Positions 11,501-22,752 of a stretch of DNA of 48,424 nucleotides are shown in pieces. The notes under the pieces were generated by a model that was not told the origin of the DNA, did not search any database, and saw only the letters and a program-made list of their open reading frames with translations. This DNA comes from Saccoglossus kowalevskii. Taxonomy: Eukaryota > Hemichordata > Enteropneusta > Harrimaniidae. Made by a program: the position numbers and the translations under genes. The number at the start of each line of letters is the position of its first letter. Within the stretch, counting starts at the first letter, position 1. The stretch lies in the NCBI RefSeq assembly GCF_000003605.2, contig NW_003116462.1, positions 4,781-53,204 of the forward strand, in the 5' to 3' direction.

Positions 11501-14500
11501 GGGGATTGATGCAACTCTAGGGGTAATCACAAGTGTAAACTGACGTCAATCTAAAAGAAAATAACTTGGGATTATATATTTATCACCATGTATATTAAAA
11601 AGTGAAATGTTGAAAGTAAAATTATTGCAAAAATATGAAATATGATGTGTCATACAGCAAAACAAAATTTCAACAGAATTTTGGTGTGACTGAATGATGC
11701 CAAAAATAAACACATGAGCTTACTAATATGAACCTTTTCATTACAGACTCTTGTTATCAGACCGTACATCAATCTGGAAGCTCCAGACAACTTATAGGTA
11801 GTGCAAACAATGAAAAAACAGTATGTGACATTAGACCATGTGATATGCATTTTTGATCTGACTTGCAATATGTCAGTAGAACAGGAATTAAACCGGTAAC
11901 ATGCTTGATTATCATTTTCAAAGCCTTTCAAAAAATACACATACACATAAATTTGTCAAACCTTTAGCCAATGAAAAATAACATATCATACTTTCTGACT
12001 TGCTCAGCGGCTTCTAAGAGACGTCTTGAGGTCGCTAACAGAAGAGACACTGTCAATTCAGCGGTAGCATCCGTCAATACATCCGGGGTATAACCAAGTG
12101 GGATGTTCCTGAAATCATAAAATTTGAAAATGTTGTAGGGTTTGTGGTACATTGGATTTTTGTTCTTTTTAACAGAAACTTATTAAAGGCAGCTGAATTA
12201 AAAATTTTGCACTAGTGAGTGAGTGTTACTGCACGTATACGCATTGCATTATGGGAGATACATGTAGCCTCCAACTGTGTATGAAAACTAGAATTACATT
12301 ATCACTCTGGAAACACACTAAATTGTATATTAAATGATTTCATGTTAGAATTCATAATAATACATGTCTTTCTCATCTTGTGACATCAAGCAACATTATG
12401 AGGCATGGATAAATAATTACAACATAAAAACCAGCATAAAAAAGCCAGTACACTTCAAAGTCTAGTATCTCAAAAATTCATCATTTGTATCTGATTAATA
12501 TGCAAATTGTATCTGATTAATATGCAAATTGTATCTGATCATTATGCAAATTGTATCTGATTAATATGCAAATTGTATCTGATCAATATGCAAATTGTAT
12601 CTGATTAATATGCAAATTGTTTCTGATCAATATGCAAATTGTAACTGATCAATATGCAAATTGTATCTGATCAATATGCAAATTGTATCTGATCAATGTG
12701 CAAATTGTATCTGATTAATATGCAAATTGTATCTGATTAATATGCAAATTGTTTCTGATCATTATGCAAACTGTATCTGATTAACCTCATTTTGTACCTG
12801 CGTTTCAGTTCGGCAAGATTAATATGGTCATATCCAACAGACATAGTACTAACAGCTTTAAGACTCGGACCTGCAAGATTAACAAGATGCCACATTTAAA
12901 ACAGAATAATATGTAATTGTTATAAAGCAAAATGAAGTGCTGTGAACCATTTGAATTTCAACAAATTTTCACAAATTTATTGAGTCAGAAATCCCCTCGA
13001 TAGTAAACACCCAGTACTAACCCACTGGTACTAACCACTCAATACCAACCCCTTGGTAATAACGACCTGGTTCTGACTCCTCAGTTCTAACCACATGCAG
13101 TGTTTCAGCCAGGATTTTGAAACGTGACCCATGTCAGCCAAAAAGTGGGGACACACGATTTTTTTTAGGGACACCCATTGTTAAATTTTCATAATAAATT
13201 GCATTTCACTCAAAAAAGTATGTTTACCTTTAATTTTTATTTCCATGATTGACAATGTACATAATACACATCAGCAAAGCCAATCAATATCAATATTCAT
13301 TAATGAGATATACGGGTATAGATAATAACATTCATTTCGTATGAAATGCTCTCCTTGGTTTACTTGATTTCCATAAAGCAAGGGCTTCATTGAATTGAAA
13401 ATCTTCAATACTGGGCCCCTCGCCAGAGATCAGAGACAGCGTGTCCACTCTATGAGGTTGCAGTCTATTACGCGTTTTGGTTTTTATACGATTCTGAATC
13501 GAGAACCCACGTTCGCAATCTGCTGTTTGAACTGGAAGTATAAGTGCTAAACCCGCCAATTTAAGTAGATTTGTAAATTGTTCTTTATGATATTCGTATA
13601 TTATCTTCCATAAGGTTGACATCTTATCACGTGGATATTTCTGTTGCACTACTAATGGCTTTACAACTGACCATTCATGCTTGGTCTCATCGCCGTCAAT
13701 TATAGCCGTAAACACCGTACCATCATCTGACTCGCGATCTGTACCAAAGTGATTAATTAACGTGTCCATTTCATTGATTTCAGTATTCACTGAGATCGTC
13801 ACTTGATAAGAAACTTAGTGGTCGCATAGCTAGAATAGCGAATGAGGTTATAACATCACTAGTCTCCGTCGGAAATCTTTCATTTAAATTCATCAAAATA
13901 TTATCGTTAAAGCTCTTTGTCGTGTTTTCGAATTGCTTCACAGCTTGGGGTGATGCGTTGATCGAATGGTCGAAATACTTGAACTTCGATCCTTTGTCAC
14001 GTAGTGCATTCAACTGGTTTACAAATTGTCCACCTTCCGATGCGATCGATTTAATTTTCGCAATGGCACTGTTAACGGACACTTGAACCATTGCGATGTC
14101 GATGTCAGCCTTTTGAAAAACCAAACTCAATTGTGTCATAACGGGCATCACATCCATCAACAAGTGCATTGTTGCAACGAACTGAAAGTCGGTCATTTTG
14201 TTCATTATTCCCTTTGCTATCGGGTTTTGTCGTGATACTGATTCGAAGTAAGTAATGAGAGAGCCATACGTTCTATAAATTGTTTCTAATGCACTATAGA
14301 ACGAAAAACATCTCACTTCGTGGACTTTTTATATTTCAATTGTGGGTCATCTAACACCTTTTGTATATCCTTCACAGCTTCGACACGTACGGATGAACGT
14401 TTAAAATAATAGTAAATGTCCATCAACACTTGTTGATATTTCTTCATATAGTTTACTGAGTTGGCTGCCTGACTTGTACAGAGAGCGAGGCGGTGCGCCA

Positions 14501-17500
14501 CACAATGAACGCTCAACAAAAAAGGATTTACTTCACGTCGCAATCTCGCTGCAACTCCGTTAAGCCGTCCATGCATGACACTCGCCCCATCACTGCCGAA
14601 ACCAAGTAGTTGTCTTGCTTCTATTTTTTCCTGATCTAGTAACATCTGTTTCAGCGTTTCAGTGATTACCAATGCAGTTCCATCCTTTACTGAAACATTT
14701 CTCAAATAACGAGTTCTTGGCTGAAAGTCCGAATCCATAAGTCTCATGTATACAACCAGTTTTTTGGTTACTGATATGTCCGTACTTTCGTTCGTCAACT
14801 TGCTGACAAACTCACTACCATGCAACTGATCTTCAATATTTTTACGAATTACAGTGGCCATGGCATCCTGCATTTCGTCTGCAGTTTGTTGGGTAGTGTA
14901 TGTCGCATATTCACCAGATTTCAATTTTCCCAGCGTGTTTATTCCTTGCAGTTGTAATAATTGTAATAATGATGAATATTTTCGAGTGAATATGTCTTCC
15001 TTTGCGAGCCAATATACACTACACATTGCCAATATAATTGATTCTTCTTTGTGGCTCAGAACACGTGACCTGGCTTTTTGAAAATTACGGCGAAAACAAT
15101 TTCTTGAATGGCTTTTTTGTGATCAGAGCACTGCAAATGTCTCTCCAGAGTGGACGTCCGAAAATTGAAGCATCCTCCGCTACGCGTGTCTGTAAATGAA
15201 TTTGATTTCCCGGTGTCTTGACACCATTTACAAATCATTCCTTTCTCATTGTGACGGATCAACCAATGTGAATATTGTGGTTTTTGTAGCCACCCATTAC
15301 TGAAGTTTCGGACTTTCTGTTTCTTGTGGACCGGTTCGTTCGTATCATCGTGTTGTATGTTCTGGTTGTGTTTCGGTGATGTCAACATCTTCACCAGTGT
15401 CTGCCGTACTTGTAGTAGCTGCCGTACCATGTCCTCCAAAAAAACTTGTGATTCGTTTTTGCCTTGACATTCTTATGACGGTTGACACGATGGACGTAGT
15501 GACAGTTAATGTAAATTCCCCTGTGTTTCGACTTCCAACTACGTTGAACTGCCACAGAGGCACCATAGAAACGAAACTTTGTATCAATCAGTTCGGCACG
15601 CGGCCTCAAAGAAAAAATGGCAACAATTTATTTTAGACCTAATTGATTGTCGCCACGTTGCCATAGTAGCAGACGAAATAGACAAGACATAATGCGAAAC
15701 TGTCATAAAAATCACTTACTCGTGCGGCAATATAAACAATAATGAAGTCAGAATCAAAACATTCCCACGTGCAACCTGATGTTTATATATATATATATAT
15801 ATAAAAAACTAACGCTTCACAACCAGTCCAGGCTTCCGGATAATGGTATCAGTGCGTCCCTGTGACCCCAAACCTTTATTTCTGAGGGACAATGTTTATT
15901 TTTTTGCATGAAATGACGCAAGCCCGCGCTCTGGCTGAAACACTGCACATGGTACTAGCCTTTCAGTTCTGACCGCCTGGTACTAACCCCTGGTACAACA
16001 TACCTGGTACTAATCCTTAACACTAACCATCCAGTTCAACCTCCTGCTAATTATCCCCTGGTACTCACCACCCAGTACAAACCCTCTGGTACGAACAAGC
16101 TGGTACCAACCCTCACAGTACTAACCCCGGGTACTGACCACCCAGTACTAGCCTCTTGGTACTAACCCCCCAGTACTAATCCCTTGGTACTAACCACTGA
16201 GTACTAACCCTCTGGTACCCACCCCCAGTACTAACCACCTTGTACTAACCACCCAGTACTAACCCCCTGATACTACCCACCCAGTACTAACCGCTTGGTA
16301 CTAACCCTCTCAGTCCTAACCACCTGGTACTATCCCTCTGGTACTAACCTCCTTGTACTAACCACCCAGTACTAACCCCCTGGTACTACCCACCCAGTAC
16401 TAACCGCTTGGTACTAACCCTCTCAGTCCTAACCACCTGGTACTATCCCTCTGGTACTAACCTCCTTGTACTAACCACCCAGTACTAACCCACTGGTACT
16501 AACCAGCCGGCGCTAACCCCCTGATACTACCCACCGAGTACTAACCCCTCGGTCCTAACTGCCTTGTACTAACCCCTCGATACTAACCACCCGGTACTAA
16601 CCCTCTGCTACTTACCACCTGGTACCAACCCCCAGGTAGTAACCTGATACTAACACCCGGTACTAACCACTGGTACTAACCACCCAGTACCAACCCCTCA
16701 CTACAAACCAACTGGTACCAATCCCTCGGTAATAACCGCCTGGTATTAACCCCCTGCTACTAACCACCTGGTACCAACCCCCTGGTACTAAGCCCTTGGT
16801 ACTAACCGCTTGGTACTAACTCCTCAGTTCTAACCGCCTGGTACTAGTCCTGGGTATTACCCACCCAGTACTAATCCTTAGCACTAACCACCCATTACAA
16901 CCATCTGCTAATTACCCACTGGTACTAACAACCCAGTACTAACTACCTGGTACCAACACCCCAGTAGTAACTCCGGGTACTAACCACCCAGTACTAATCC
17001 CTGGGTACTAACCAACAGGTAATAATTCTCTGTACTAACCACCCAGTACTAACCACCCAGTACTAACCTGCTGCAGTCAAAATATCACCATCAATAGTAT
17101 CAGTTAGAAGGCAATAAAGGCCATCAATTCCAGGAACGTTCTTCAATAGCTCAGATCGAGGTACCGGATCGTCTGATTTCCACTGTGTCACATGGCATCT
17201 GCACACGACATTGAGACACAAATTATTATAAATATGGTATTCTGATTACATCACTATTCATTCATTGTGTCATTTAAAGTTGTGGAGATAAAATGTAATT
17301 TGAAGCGTCCAGGGCATTGTCGCGTGTGTCTCTCAAATCTTCCGAGCGCCCCGCCCCCATTTTCAATACCCACCCAAAATAAAAACGACCATGCGAACAA
17401 AAAATGCATTCTAACAACAATAACAACAACACTTTAGATTCAACTTTAGCAATGCGTGTGCAAAGGAAGTGTGAAGAAAGTTTGGCAATCAATGTTATAA

Positions 17501-17618
17501 CCGAGCAGTTGTAGTTGGACTCGTGAGTCGTTACTACTCACTCTGGCTGCAGAATATCTAGTGCTTTCTGAGGAATATTCCGAGTCACGAAGATTTTAAA
17601 ACGCTTCTCACTACTCAT
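8519..17618 (-). CDS. GRHPR: Glyoxylate reductase/hydroxypyruvate reductase (eight exons, complete)
   Basis: Exons in transcript order: 17618-17542, 17198-17068, 12870-12798, 12108-11992, 11421-11231, 9808-9673, 9510-9380, 8640-8519. All junctions are GT-AG and phases agree, giving 325 codons, close to the vertebrate protein length. The start context gives [20 protein letters not shown]. The NAD(P)-binding loop is GIVGLGRIG in exon 5. The catalytic set of D-isomer 2-hydroxyacid dehydrogenases is present: Arg242 (NTSRGG), Glu271 ([10 protein letters not shown]) and His290 (LPHIGSA). The family reduces glyoxylate to glycolate and hydroxypyruvate to D-glycerate with NADPH, preventing oxalate build-up. 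The protein ends CQVQF without a clear peroxisomal SKL signal, so a cytosolic location is plausible. Intron 2 (3.9 kb in total gap, 17067-12871) holds a hAT transposon and a minisatellite. No canonical polyadenylation signal was found close to the stop. Confidence 0.96.
9167..9317. mobile_element. MITE family A, copy 1 (diverged), GRHPR intron 7
   Basis: About 150 bp similar along its whole length to 35537-35689, sharing internal blocks such as ACGCTATGGCCATCTGA and GCTTGTTTGTAAA. The ends are imperfect inverted repeats (GGGAGGATCATCACATGCGC and the complement of GCATGTGCAGGTGGACTCGC). This copy is the more eroded one. Confidence 0.75.
11079..11121. repeat. Perfect 17-bp hairpin in GRHPR intron 5
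   Basis: TTACCCTGTCTGTGTGT at 11079-11095 is followed by a 9-nt loop and its exact reverse complement at 11105-11121. No longer element surrounds it. Confidence 0.9.
12485..12784. repeat. 22-bp minisatellite of POU octamer sites in GRHPR intron 3
   Basis: About 13-14 tandem copies of a 22-bp unit, TTGTATCTGATTAATATGCA plus AA. Nearly every unit contains ATGCAAAT across the junction, the exact octamer bound by POU/Oct factors, next to TTAAT. In gene orientation the array begins about 14 nt after the exon 3 splice donor at 12797. Confidence 0.95.
13007..13097. repeat. Distal part of the intron 2 splice-donor-like minisatellite
   Basis: Short degenerate units of the CAGTACTAACCC / TGGTACTAACC type. 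They continue in phase with the larger array at 15946-17067 once the transposon between them is removed. Confidence 0.85.
13332..15470 (-). pseudogene. hAT transposase (ZNF862/KIAA1586-like), frameshifted
   Basis: The start [13 protein letters not shown] is at 15470. A zinc finger of TTF/BED type follows (ICKWCQD, then [14 protein letters not shown]). Next come the hAT catalytic core pieces ([17 protein letters not shown] with the first acidic residue region, [24 protein letters not shown]). It ends with the C-terminal dimerisation domain ([19 protein letters not shown], catalytic Glu) and stop at 13332. The protein is spread over five segments with changing frames, so at least four frame changes are needed and it is probably inactive. 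Erosion is light, which suggests a fairly young insertion. Confidence 0.9.
15784..15803. repeat. (TA)10 microsatellite inside the hAT element
   Basis: Twenty bases of alternating TA near the 5' (right) end of the transposon. Confidence 0.95.
15946..17067. repeat. 14-16 bp minisatellite of splice-donor-like units, starting at the exon 2 donor
   Basis: A degenerate array of units reading TACTAACC plus a short variable linker (CACCCAG, CCCTGG and similar), dozens of copies over 1.1 kb. In the GRHPR sense strand the unit is GGTTAGTACTGGGTG. The very first unit is the functional exon 2 donor (GCAG|GTTAGTACTGG), and the next two follow at exact 14-nt spacing. Every good unit therefore resembles a 5' splice site. 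Confidence 0.93.
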
Positions 17619-20600
17619 GGTCCTCGCACACTTGCTACTTCTCATTAACAAACAGGAAAAGTATCCGACTTTTCTTAAATTTCTTGCGAAAACTATTAAG
17701 ACCATGATCGTTTCATGGGCGCTGCCATTTTGTATGAAGGGATTTTCAGTTGGTGGCGCCCTTGTGATTGGACTCGGAGTTGGTGCGGTTTCAATAATGA
17801 TTTAGTGTGTTTTACACCGTATTATGTTTTGCAAGTAATTACAAGCATTACTTTTCGTGTATAGAAGACTCTTTTGCAAAGGCGATCTATACCACATTAT
17901 GTAACATTAATAATCTTTATTGTGTTCGTGTATATTATTATTTAGAGGACTTATCATGCGCATATTCTCCTAAGAAAAACAAATTAAAACTCGTAAAATT
18001 GACTACAGGGATATGTTTTAGTGCCCTCTTCAGCGATTTTAAAAGTGGTGAAATGTGAAAAGATAAACCACGCCTGCAGACAAGACGAGCTGCTGAATTC
18101 TGGACTCGTTGAAGTTTTTTTATCAAATAATCAGGGCATCCGACTAATAAGCAATTGCAATAGTCAAGACGAGATAGTATGAAAGCACAAACGAGAGTGA
18201 GTGTTTCTTTTGGTGTAAGATAGTGGCAAATAGAAGAAATACGTCTTAGTTGAATATAGCATGATTTGCATATACAGGTACTTGCGGCGACATATTGATA
18301 TTGCAATCAAGTGTGACACCAAGACCCCCAGGCACCAAGATTGCAATACAGATGCGAAAAAGACAAACAAACAAAATGAGAATAAAATAAAAACACAAAC
18401 AAAGCAAAACACCACAACTATTAAACAAAAAAATAATGGAAAAATAAATTGGATTTGTTTTTCATATTTGTGTTGGTGAATATTTCGTTTACTAATTGCA
18501 TGTAAATAACCTTATAGCTGCGGTTTCGCAGCTCTCTATTGCGACTGTCAACTGATTACTGCCTTTTAAATTTTATTTGGACGTCTTTTCAACTTGTTTT
18601 CGAATACCGACGACCAAAAATTACAATAAAAAATGGCTTTCAGGGGGCTATGAGTCCACAGCTGATCTTGGGGTAGCTGACTTTATTGTTTTCAGTTTGT
18701 ATTCTCTGGTGTTGAAACCGTGACAGTTTTCTGTGCATTTTGCTGTTTGTATTATTCTTTTCTTATCTATATTATTTATAAAATATTTTAGTTTTACTTT
18801 ATTTTTTGCTAAATGCGGGGATGATAACCGCTGATAAAGTTGTTTTTTTCTTATTCTTGCATACAGATCAAATGTTAACAGAGAATGTTTATCGTCTTCT
18901 ATGGCGTGAGCACTTATCTTAATGTTGTCATTGATGACCTGTGATGAGTATTTTTGACTACGTGTAAGTGGTTTTCAGTTCTCTGTAAGTGCGCAATTTA
19001 TTTTTTCCTTAGTTACCTTTGTCTAAAATCTGTTTACAAATGTTTTCAATTTTTTTTTATATTACTTTATTTATAATTACATTGTCCGTGTTTTGCTATT
19101 TTTTTATTTTAAAGAAGGGGGCAAGGGTTATTTTCGTTCAACGTATTTTTTTTTTTTTTGTTCGTACAACGTAAATTGAAAAAAATACATTCTGTAATTC
19201 TGTAATCACAGGCTAAACGTACAACGTAATCAATCAAATATTTTTTTTTTCGTACACTGTAAAAATGTGTAATTTTTCTCGGTACGTACAAGAATTTACA
19301 TCTAAATAAAAAAGCTGTAAAGAATAATCCATGGAAATTACATTTTCGAAACTGTAAAACGACTAGATGGCACAATTCACTGCAAAATTCAATTTTCACT
19401 GTAAACTGTAAAAACGTCTTTTTTTTCCTTGTAAATTGTAAAAAGCCCCTTTTTCTCATAAAACTGTACCAGCTACCCCCCCCCCTTGCCCCTTTAAAAG
19501 ATTTAATCACTTTTGTAAAAACGGAAGCAAAACAAAGTATGATCCCCGAGGGCGCCGTAGCTGTCAGGCAAACTTTTGACAGTTTGGTGGCGGGTACATT
19601 TTCACTGGCCTTGGAAACTAAATCACATATGTATGTGTGTAACAAGTGTCGCTCACGGTGACTGTTTTCGACGACGCTGTGGGGGTCGTTTTACCGTTAC
19701 AGTACCAGATCATCTGATGAAATCGGAGAAATAGCACTGAGGTAAGTGGTATTGGTCGACCCCCAATCAGGTGCAACGGCACGCTCTCCAACTTTATCCA
19801 GGGAAAAATCAGCAGCCACGCGGTTCAACTGAGAGTGTATATGTGTTGAAGAGCTGCGTGCGCTGTGTCTGTATAGTGTACACAGTGAATCAAGTGCTTT
19901 CACAAAACATCCGCACAAGACGCGGTCTTTGGAATAGCCAGACCTGAACGAAGCCTTGTCAACACACATGTCCATTGCATCGCGGGGTATACACGTTACC
20001 ATAGAGACCACAGAAGCGAGGTATTGTTTATTTTTCAGTCGGAAGTTTATTAAATACTCGCCGTGAAGACCGGGTAACCCATCCACACCGGCGAGTTTCT
20101 GCTAGTCGTAGCTCCGTTGCTATGCACACTGGAAATAGGAGCACGTTTCGAAAAGTGATTTCGGGATTAAACAGCACACTTGTATTTGTTCTCATTGATC
20201 GATCGATTGATTGATTTATTGATAGAAAAACTATTTCAGTTTTTTCTCTAGAAACTCACATGGCCATGCAAGCGGTGACTTTGTTCAGCATTTTGTCTGC
20301 AATTATTTCAACTGAATTTGACTTTTGCAAGTGATGTTTTGATTTCTCACGTAAAGTTACCTAACATTCTTTGTGTCCGTATTATCACCAAGACTCTGAA
20401 TTTTTGTGTGTGTGTTGCTGTATGTGCACCATAATTGTAAACATACATACTAAGTCAATGCTGTAGTGACTGTACAGTTTGAGTGGAATCAATACTTCTA
20501 TGCACAAGAGCTCTAGTATGTGTTTGTTCTCTGGGCTGTCCTCAATTGCTGCTAATACTTAAAATTAACAAAAAACGAATTTGTTAGGGAATTTCACCTT

Positions 20601-22716
20601 AATCCTAATTTGGACTTTTATACTCTGCAGTTATTCAGTATGTGTAATTGTTTGTTTTCGGTTTATTTATTTCAAAAAGAACTCTATGTGTATAGTTTTT
20701 TTTTATACATGTTGTACCTGCTGTCGGGCCAACACTCAAGTTCAATGGCTGTCCATCAAAGGAATTGTCAACTCAACCATGGTTGCTTTATCGGGAAACT
20801 GGAAACTGCCTTCAGAAAGGCTGCAAAAGAGTATGATGGATTGAAAAAACAAAAATGGATTGTGTTTAAATCAATAATAAATGAAATAGAAAATTTCAAA
20901 AAATTATTTAGTTGGTAAAAGTTAAATGTAAATGTGTCAAAAAAGGTAGTTGTATACGCTCACTGCCAAGCCAGCCCCAAGAATGTTCAAACAAATAAAA
21001 TTAAACTTCAAAACTCATTACAGATTGTAAATAAATATAAATACAAGTCGTATAACAATTTAACATTTCTGTCATGGTATGCATTTCTTTACATTTTGTA
21101 ATCCCGATTTAAAGAGATAATTGAAATGGAAAAATACAATGGTCTATTGTAATACCCCTTTTGTTCCTAGGTAATAATGGTATTCGTGCTGCAATGTGTT
21201 TTCATAATTTATTATTATCTAAGTTATCAGTGAATGGGATGGGCATTCTATAATCTTGTGTCCTGAAAATACAATGCTGTATCGCCGTTAATGTTATTCA
21301 GATTGTGGGTTGGGAAATCTCACATTAAATCATGGCTGCGTACATATATAGGTACATTTGTATGCAAAGGGCAGAGTCCATCGTTGATAGCAGTATGAGG
21401 TACTAGCCATGATGTTTTATGGTTTTGGCACAAATCCATGTTAACTGAACCTTTGTTGAATTGTTTTCGCTATAATATTATGAGTTTATTCTGAGAATAT
21501 CACAGATCAGTGGAGACAATGCAGTGAGGGTAACGACCGATGCATAGCTGAGGTCGACATGACCGTATGTATACTGTCTGAGTGTAATCCTCATAATAAC
21601 CTTATTTCTATACATGTCTTTTTCGGTTCAACCACCTGAAGTCGGCCTGTAAATAGTTTTCATGTAGATAGGAGGAAAAAAGTAATACGTTTTGGCAATG
21701 CCACTTGTTATTTATAACAAGCTGCCATATTAGAAATATATATATTTTTTTCATCTTTCAATTATTAAGTTATTATACCTTACTTGGAATATGCATTTTC
21801 TAAAATTCACTGAGAAAAAAGCCTTTCTGCATGGATCAGTTACAAATGTTCGCATAACAACTTTTTTTAATTTATTTTCAGAAATGTAAAAAAAAAGAGA
21901 CAACTTTCAGGTTTTATGAAAAATAAAAGTTCAAATTGGATAAAAATTTGATAAAAATGCTTGTGTGCAACAATTTTGAAAAAAATGTATTTGTTTTGGG
22001 TTCTTTGTTGGGATATATATACATGGAGTAGTTAGCAAAAGGCAATTTTTTTTAAATTCTTGAAGTCAGTGAAAATGATAACATTTTGTAGGAATGAAAA
22101 GTTTGTTTCCTACGACAAGAAGGTCAGTGACTTTTTTTGTTAATTTTTGTCTTCACAAATGCCATAAAATCCTGAAATTGCAAAAAAATAATAATATTAA
22201 TAATTTAAATGGTTTGCAATATATCTTAATACAACAGCAGGTTCACTCCAGTGAGTGAGAGTAATTACGTAATGTTTAAGTTTTATGTTTGTGGGCAGAG
22301 TCAAAGTTAGCATAGGGTAAACTACAGTATTTTTCTAAATAGATCTGTACCCCCTTATTCTTTATTTTTTACAGTGAAAACCACTGAGACTTTGTCATGG
22401 AGATTGCTCTGAAAGTTGTGAGATTAGAGCAGCTGATTACCAACCATGTTTCAAAATGTTGTCTATTACTGTCAGACTGACAGTATGGATGTATTTACAC
22501 ATAGAAATAATGTAAATAGGTCTACAAATTTGATTTGTGATCCCATTATAGCAATAAGCAATCTATTTGCAAAGTATAAGAAATTCCAAAGATATTATGG
22601 TCAATCTTAAAAAAATTAAACATTAGAAAAATCTTAATTTTATGGGTACTTTAAATTACTTTTTGTTATTTAATGGAAAAAATTGATAATTGTGTATTTT
22701 TTTCACTGTTTTTCAG
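17619..22716. other. Divergent intergenic region between GRHPR and the LRR-caspase gene
   Basis: About 5.1 kb between two start codons pointing away from each other. Apart from the LINE fragment I see no gene I can name. A GC-richer stretch at about 19540-20110 could hold a promoter or a 5' UTR exon for either gene, which is inference. A 20610-20918 plus-strand frame ending in a Lys-rich segment is unrecognised. Confidence 0.5.
18034..18340 (-). mobile_element. LINE fragment: C-terminal reverse transcriptase (CR1/L2/jockey-like)
   Basis: Minus-strand pieces match the conserved tail of non-LTR reverse transcriptases: LGVTLDCNINMSPQV in one frame, then QLRRISSICHYL, LVCAFILSRLDYCNCLLVG and LQRVQNSAARLV in another. 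Homology stops around SPLLKSL (near 18034). A frameshift separates the first motif from the rest. It is a dead fragment. Confidence 0.85.
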
Positions 22717-22752
22717 TTAAAAAGATAACACAATTGTATAAAGTTTAACACA

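Larger units (their letters stand above)
13098..15945 (-). mobile_element. hAT-superfamily DNA transposon
   Basis: A 2.85-kb element bounded by inverted repeats: CAGTGTTTCAGCCAG at 13098-13112 and CTGGCTGAAACACTG at 15931-15945. CACATG directly flanks both ends (13092-13097 and 15946-15951), a 6-bp target duplication where 8 bp is usual for hAT. Removing the element and one CACATG restores the phase of the surrounding minisatellite. It encodes a broken hAT transposase. Confidence 0.92.

Noticed and set aside
13092-15951. Possible 8-bp target duplication for the hAT element
   Set aside because: The 8 bases on each side (ACCACATG and CACATGGT) do not match. Only the inner CACATG is shared, and it restores the array phase.
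19697-20086. 129-codon minus-strand frame in a GC-richer stretch
   Set aside because: No domain recognised. The stretch may rather be promoter or UTR sequence.
20610-20918. 102-codon plus-strand frame upstream of the LRR-caspase gene, with a Lys-rich end
   Set aside because: The last 60 residues look somewhat protein-like, but I recognise no family, and the first 40 residues are low-complexity from AT-rich DNA.
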